Source: JBEIDK01 sp040383485
GTDB lineage: Bacteria > Bacteroidota > Bacteroidia > UBA4408
NCBI GenBank assembly: GCA_040383485.1
Contig: JBEIDK010000074.1
Location: 1 to 15,152, forward strand
DNA: 15,152 nucleotides
Reading direction: 5' to 3'
Below the pieces are notes generated by a model. It did not search any database, was not told the DNA's origin, and was given only the letters and a program-made list of their open reading frames with translations. Below, in pieces: positions 13,558 to 15,152 of the stretch (position 1 is its first letter; each line of letters opens with the position of its first letter). The position numbers and the translations under genes were made by a program.

Positions 13558-15078
13558 TTGAATTCGAAAATTAAGTCGGCATTAATCTCTGTTTTTTACA
13601 AAGATGGGTTAGAGCCATTAGTTAAATTGCTTCACTCACACGGTGTTACCATTTTTTCAACTGGTGGTACTCAAACATATATTGAATCTTTAGGAATTCC
13701 TGTAGTAGCAGTAGAAGGATTAACTGGTTACCCTTCTATTTTAGGCGGAAGGGTAAAAACCTTACACCCAAAGGTATTTGGCGGCATACTTGGACGAAGA
13801 GAATACAATTTGGATATAGCTCAATTAGAAGAATTTGAAATTCCGCAATTAGATTTAGTTATTGTAGACTTATATCCTTTTGAAGAAACTGTAAAGCTCG
13901 GTGGCACAGAGAATGAAATTATTGAGAAAATCGACATTGGTGGGGTATCATTAATTAGAGCAGCAGCCAAAAATTTTAATGATGTGTTAATAATTTCAGC
14001 CAAAAGACAATACGCTAAAGTGTTAGAACATCTTTCCCAATTTAATTGCCAATCTACTCTTGATTTCAGAAAAACATTAGCAATAGAAGCTTTTGCCGAA
14101 ACATCTAACTATGATAGCTTAATTTTTAATGAATTTAATAAACACGAAGGGCTGCCACATCTGAGAATTTCTCAAAACCAACAATATCCATTAAGGTATG
14201 GTGAAAACCCGCATCAAGAAGGTTCGTTTTGGGGAGACTTTGATGAAATGTTTGAAAAATTAAATGGAAAACACCTCAGCTACAATAACCTTTTAGATGT
14301 TGATGCTGCATTAAATATGATTGCCGATTTTGATGATTGCACCTTTATTATCATTAAACATAACAACGCTTGTGGTATTGCAAGTAGAGAAACGATTTTA
14401 GAATCATGGAATAGCGCATTGGCTTGTGATCCTGTAAGTGCATTTGGAGGTGTTTTAATTTGCAACCGCACTATTGACGAGGATACTGCTACTGAAATAA
14501 ATAAGTTATTTTTCGAAGTGCTCATCGCGCCTGATTATACAGTTGAAGCAATTCAGATAATTACTCAGAAAGCAAATCGAATCATACTAAAACAAAAGAA
14601 AAATATTGAATCAAAAAATGTTTATAGAAGTGCCTTAAACGGTATTTTGCAAGAAAACAGAGATGTGCAAACTGAAAATATTGCCGATATGAAAGCCGTT
14701 ACAGAAACTCAAGCAAATCTTTACCAATTGCACGACTTGGTATTTGCAGCCAAAATTGCAAAGCACACAAAAAGCAACACAATTGTTTTGGCAAAAAACA
14801 AACAGCTATTGGCTAGCGGAGTAGGACAAACATCAAGAGTTGATGCTTTGAATCAAGCTATAGAAAAGGCGAGTAACTTTAACTTTGATTTAAAAGGTTC
14901 AGTTATGGCATCGGATGCATTTTTTCCGTTTCCTGATTGTGTAGAAATTGCACACAAAGCTGGAATTGAGGCAGTAGTACAACCAGGCGGAAGTATTAAA
15001 GATAAAGAATCAATTGACTATTGCAATGTAAATAATATTGTAATGGTAATGACAGGATATAGACATTTTAAACATTAA
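13558..15078 (+). CDS. purH: Bifunctional purine synthesis protein PurH (AICAR transformylase/IMP cyclohydrolase)
   Basis: PurH carries out the last two steps of IMP synthesis: formylation of AICAR with 10-formyl-tetrahydrofolate, then ring closure. The protein has 506 residues, the normal length. The N-terminal MGS-like cyclohydrolase domain shows FSTGGTQ (33-39) and GYPSILGGRVKTLHPKVFGG (57-76). The transformylase domain shows RYGENPHQ (213-220), IKHNNACGIA (266-275) with catalytic K267 and H268, DPVSAFGG (291-298) and SDAFFPFPDCVEIAH (452-466). The start is TTG at 13558: upstream in frame there is no ATG before a TAG at 13534-13536, and the first internal Met is far inside the conserved domains. 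Homologues begin at this point (xSKIKSALISVF). It shares 10-formyl-THF use with fmt in the same window, but this is not an operon. Confidence 0.97.
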   Translation: MNSKIKSALISVFYKDGLEPLVKLLHSHGVTIFSTGGTQTYIESLGIPVVAVEGLTGYPSILGGRVKTLHPKVFGGILGRREYNLDIAQLEEFEIPQLDLVIVDLYPFEETVKLGGTENEIIEKIDIGGVSLIRAAAKNFNDVLIISAKRQYAKVLEHLSQFNCQSTLDFRKTLAIEAFAETSNYDSLIFNEFNKHEGLPHLRISQNQQYPLRYGENPHQEGSFWGDFDEMFEKLNGKHLSYNNLLDVDAALNMIADFDDCTFIIIKHNNACGIASRETILESWNSALACDPVSAFGGVLICNRTIDEDTATEINKLFFEVLIAPDYTVEAIQIITQKANRIILKQKKNIESKNVYRSALNGILQENRDVQTENIADMKAVTETQANLYQLHDLVFAAKIAKHTKSNTIVLAKNKQLLASGVGQTSRVDALNQAIEKASNFNFDLKGSVMASDAFFPFPDCVEIAHKAGIEAVVQPGGSIKDKESIDYCNVNNIVMVMTGYRHFKH

Positions 15079-15152
15079 CCAAAATAGTGAAAAATTAAAA
15101 GTTCGACCTGCACAGAGCATAAAGAACTAATAACAAGAAACAACCATTTTAA
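15079..15152. other. Downstream flank of purH
   Basis: The last 74 bases are AT-rich and carry no hairpin with a T-tract, promoter box or start codon that I can support. Confidence 0.5.

Overview
The window looks like a chromosomal segment of a low-GC member of the Bacteroidota. Evidence: strongly AT-rich DNA, no clear Shine-Dalgarno sequences, repeated TAnnTTTG -7 promoter boxes (the Bacteroidota sigma-70 consensus), and several protein types typical of the phylum. These include a rhomboid with a C-terminal DUF6576-like tail, a DUF6952-like small protein after thioredoxin, and a DUF5074/YncE-like lipoprotein. The content is mostly housekeeping: a tRNA, cell-wall lipid recycling, translation initiation, nucleotide excision repair, purine synthesis and a peroxide-defence locus. 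I see no prophage, CRISPR array or transposase gene.

Layout. 1-146 (-): the first 48 codons of an exported protein running off the left edge. 147-813: noncoding, with several hairpins and a pair of inverted repeat copies. 814-887 (-): tRNA-Asp with its own promoter and terminator. 1014-1949 (-): exported beta-propeller-like protein. 2069-2800 (+): SAM methyltransferase. 2801-3141: noncoding, with a 174-bp span bounded by an imperfect inverted repeat. 3142-5075 (+): GT4 glycosyltransferase and uppP, 8 bp apart, an envelope pair. 5172-7714 (+): two tandem rhomboid proteases, then fmt.

7779-9997 is the most coherent functional block. A true OxyR (both redox cysteines conserved) is divergent from a peroxiredoxin-thioredoxin-DUF6952-like operon. 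An ATAG-N7-CTAT site, matching the basic OxyR half-operator, sits in the 114-bp gap. The probable scheme is that OxyR senses peroxide, activates the typical 2-Cys peroxiredoxin, and the co-transcribed thioredoxin recycles it. The third small protein, whose start overlaps the thioredoxin gene, has no known role.

10010-10194 is a 185-bp element with perfect 24-bp terminal inverted repeats and no coding capacity (MITE-like). It lies between convergent operons, and its end contains the uvrC stop codon. 10190-13357 (-): a thiamine-binding-type small protein, a DUF5074-like lipoprotein (coupled by TAATG) and uvrC. 13558-15078 (+): purH, starting at TTG.

A recurring feature is TAnnTTTG placed only 4-12 bases before start codons (methyltransferase, glycosyltransferase, first rhomboid and, with one mismatch, uvrC). 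This suggests leaderless or nearly leaderless mRNAs.
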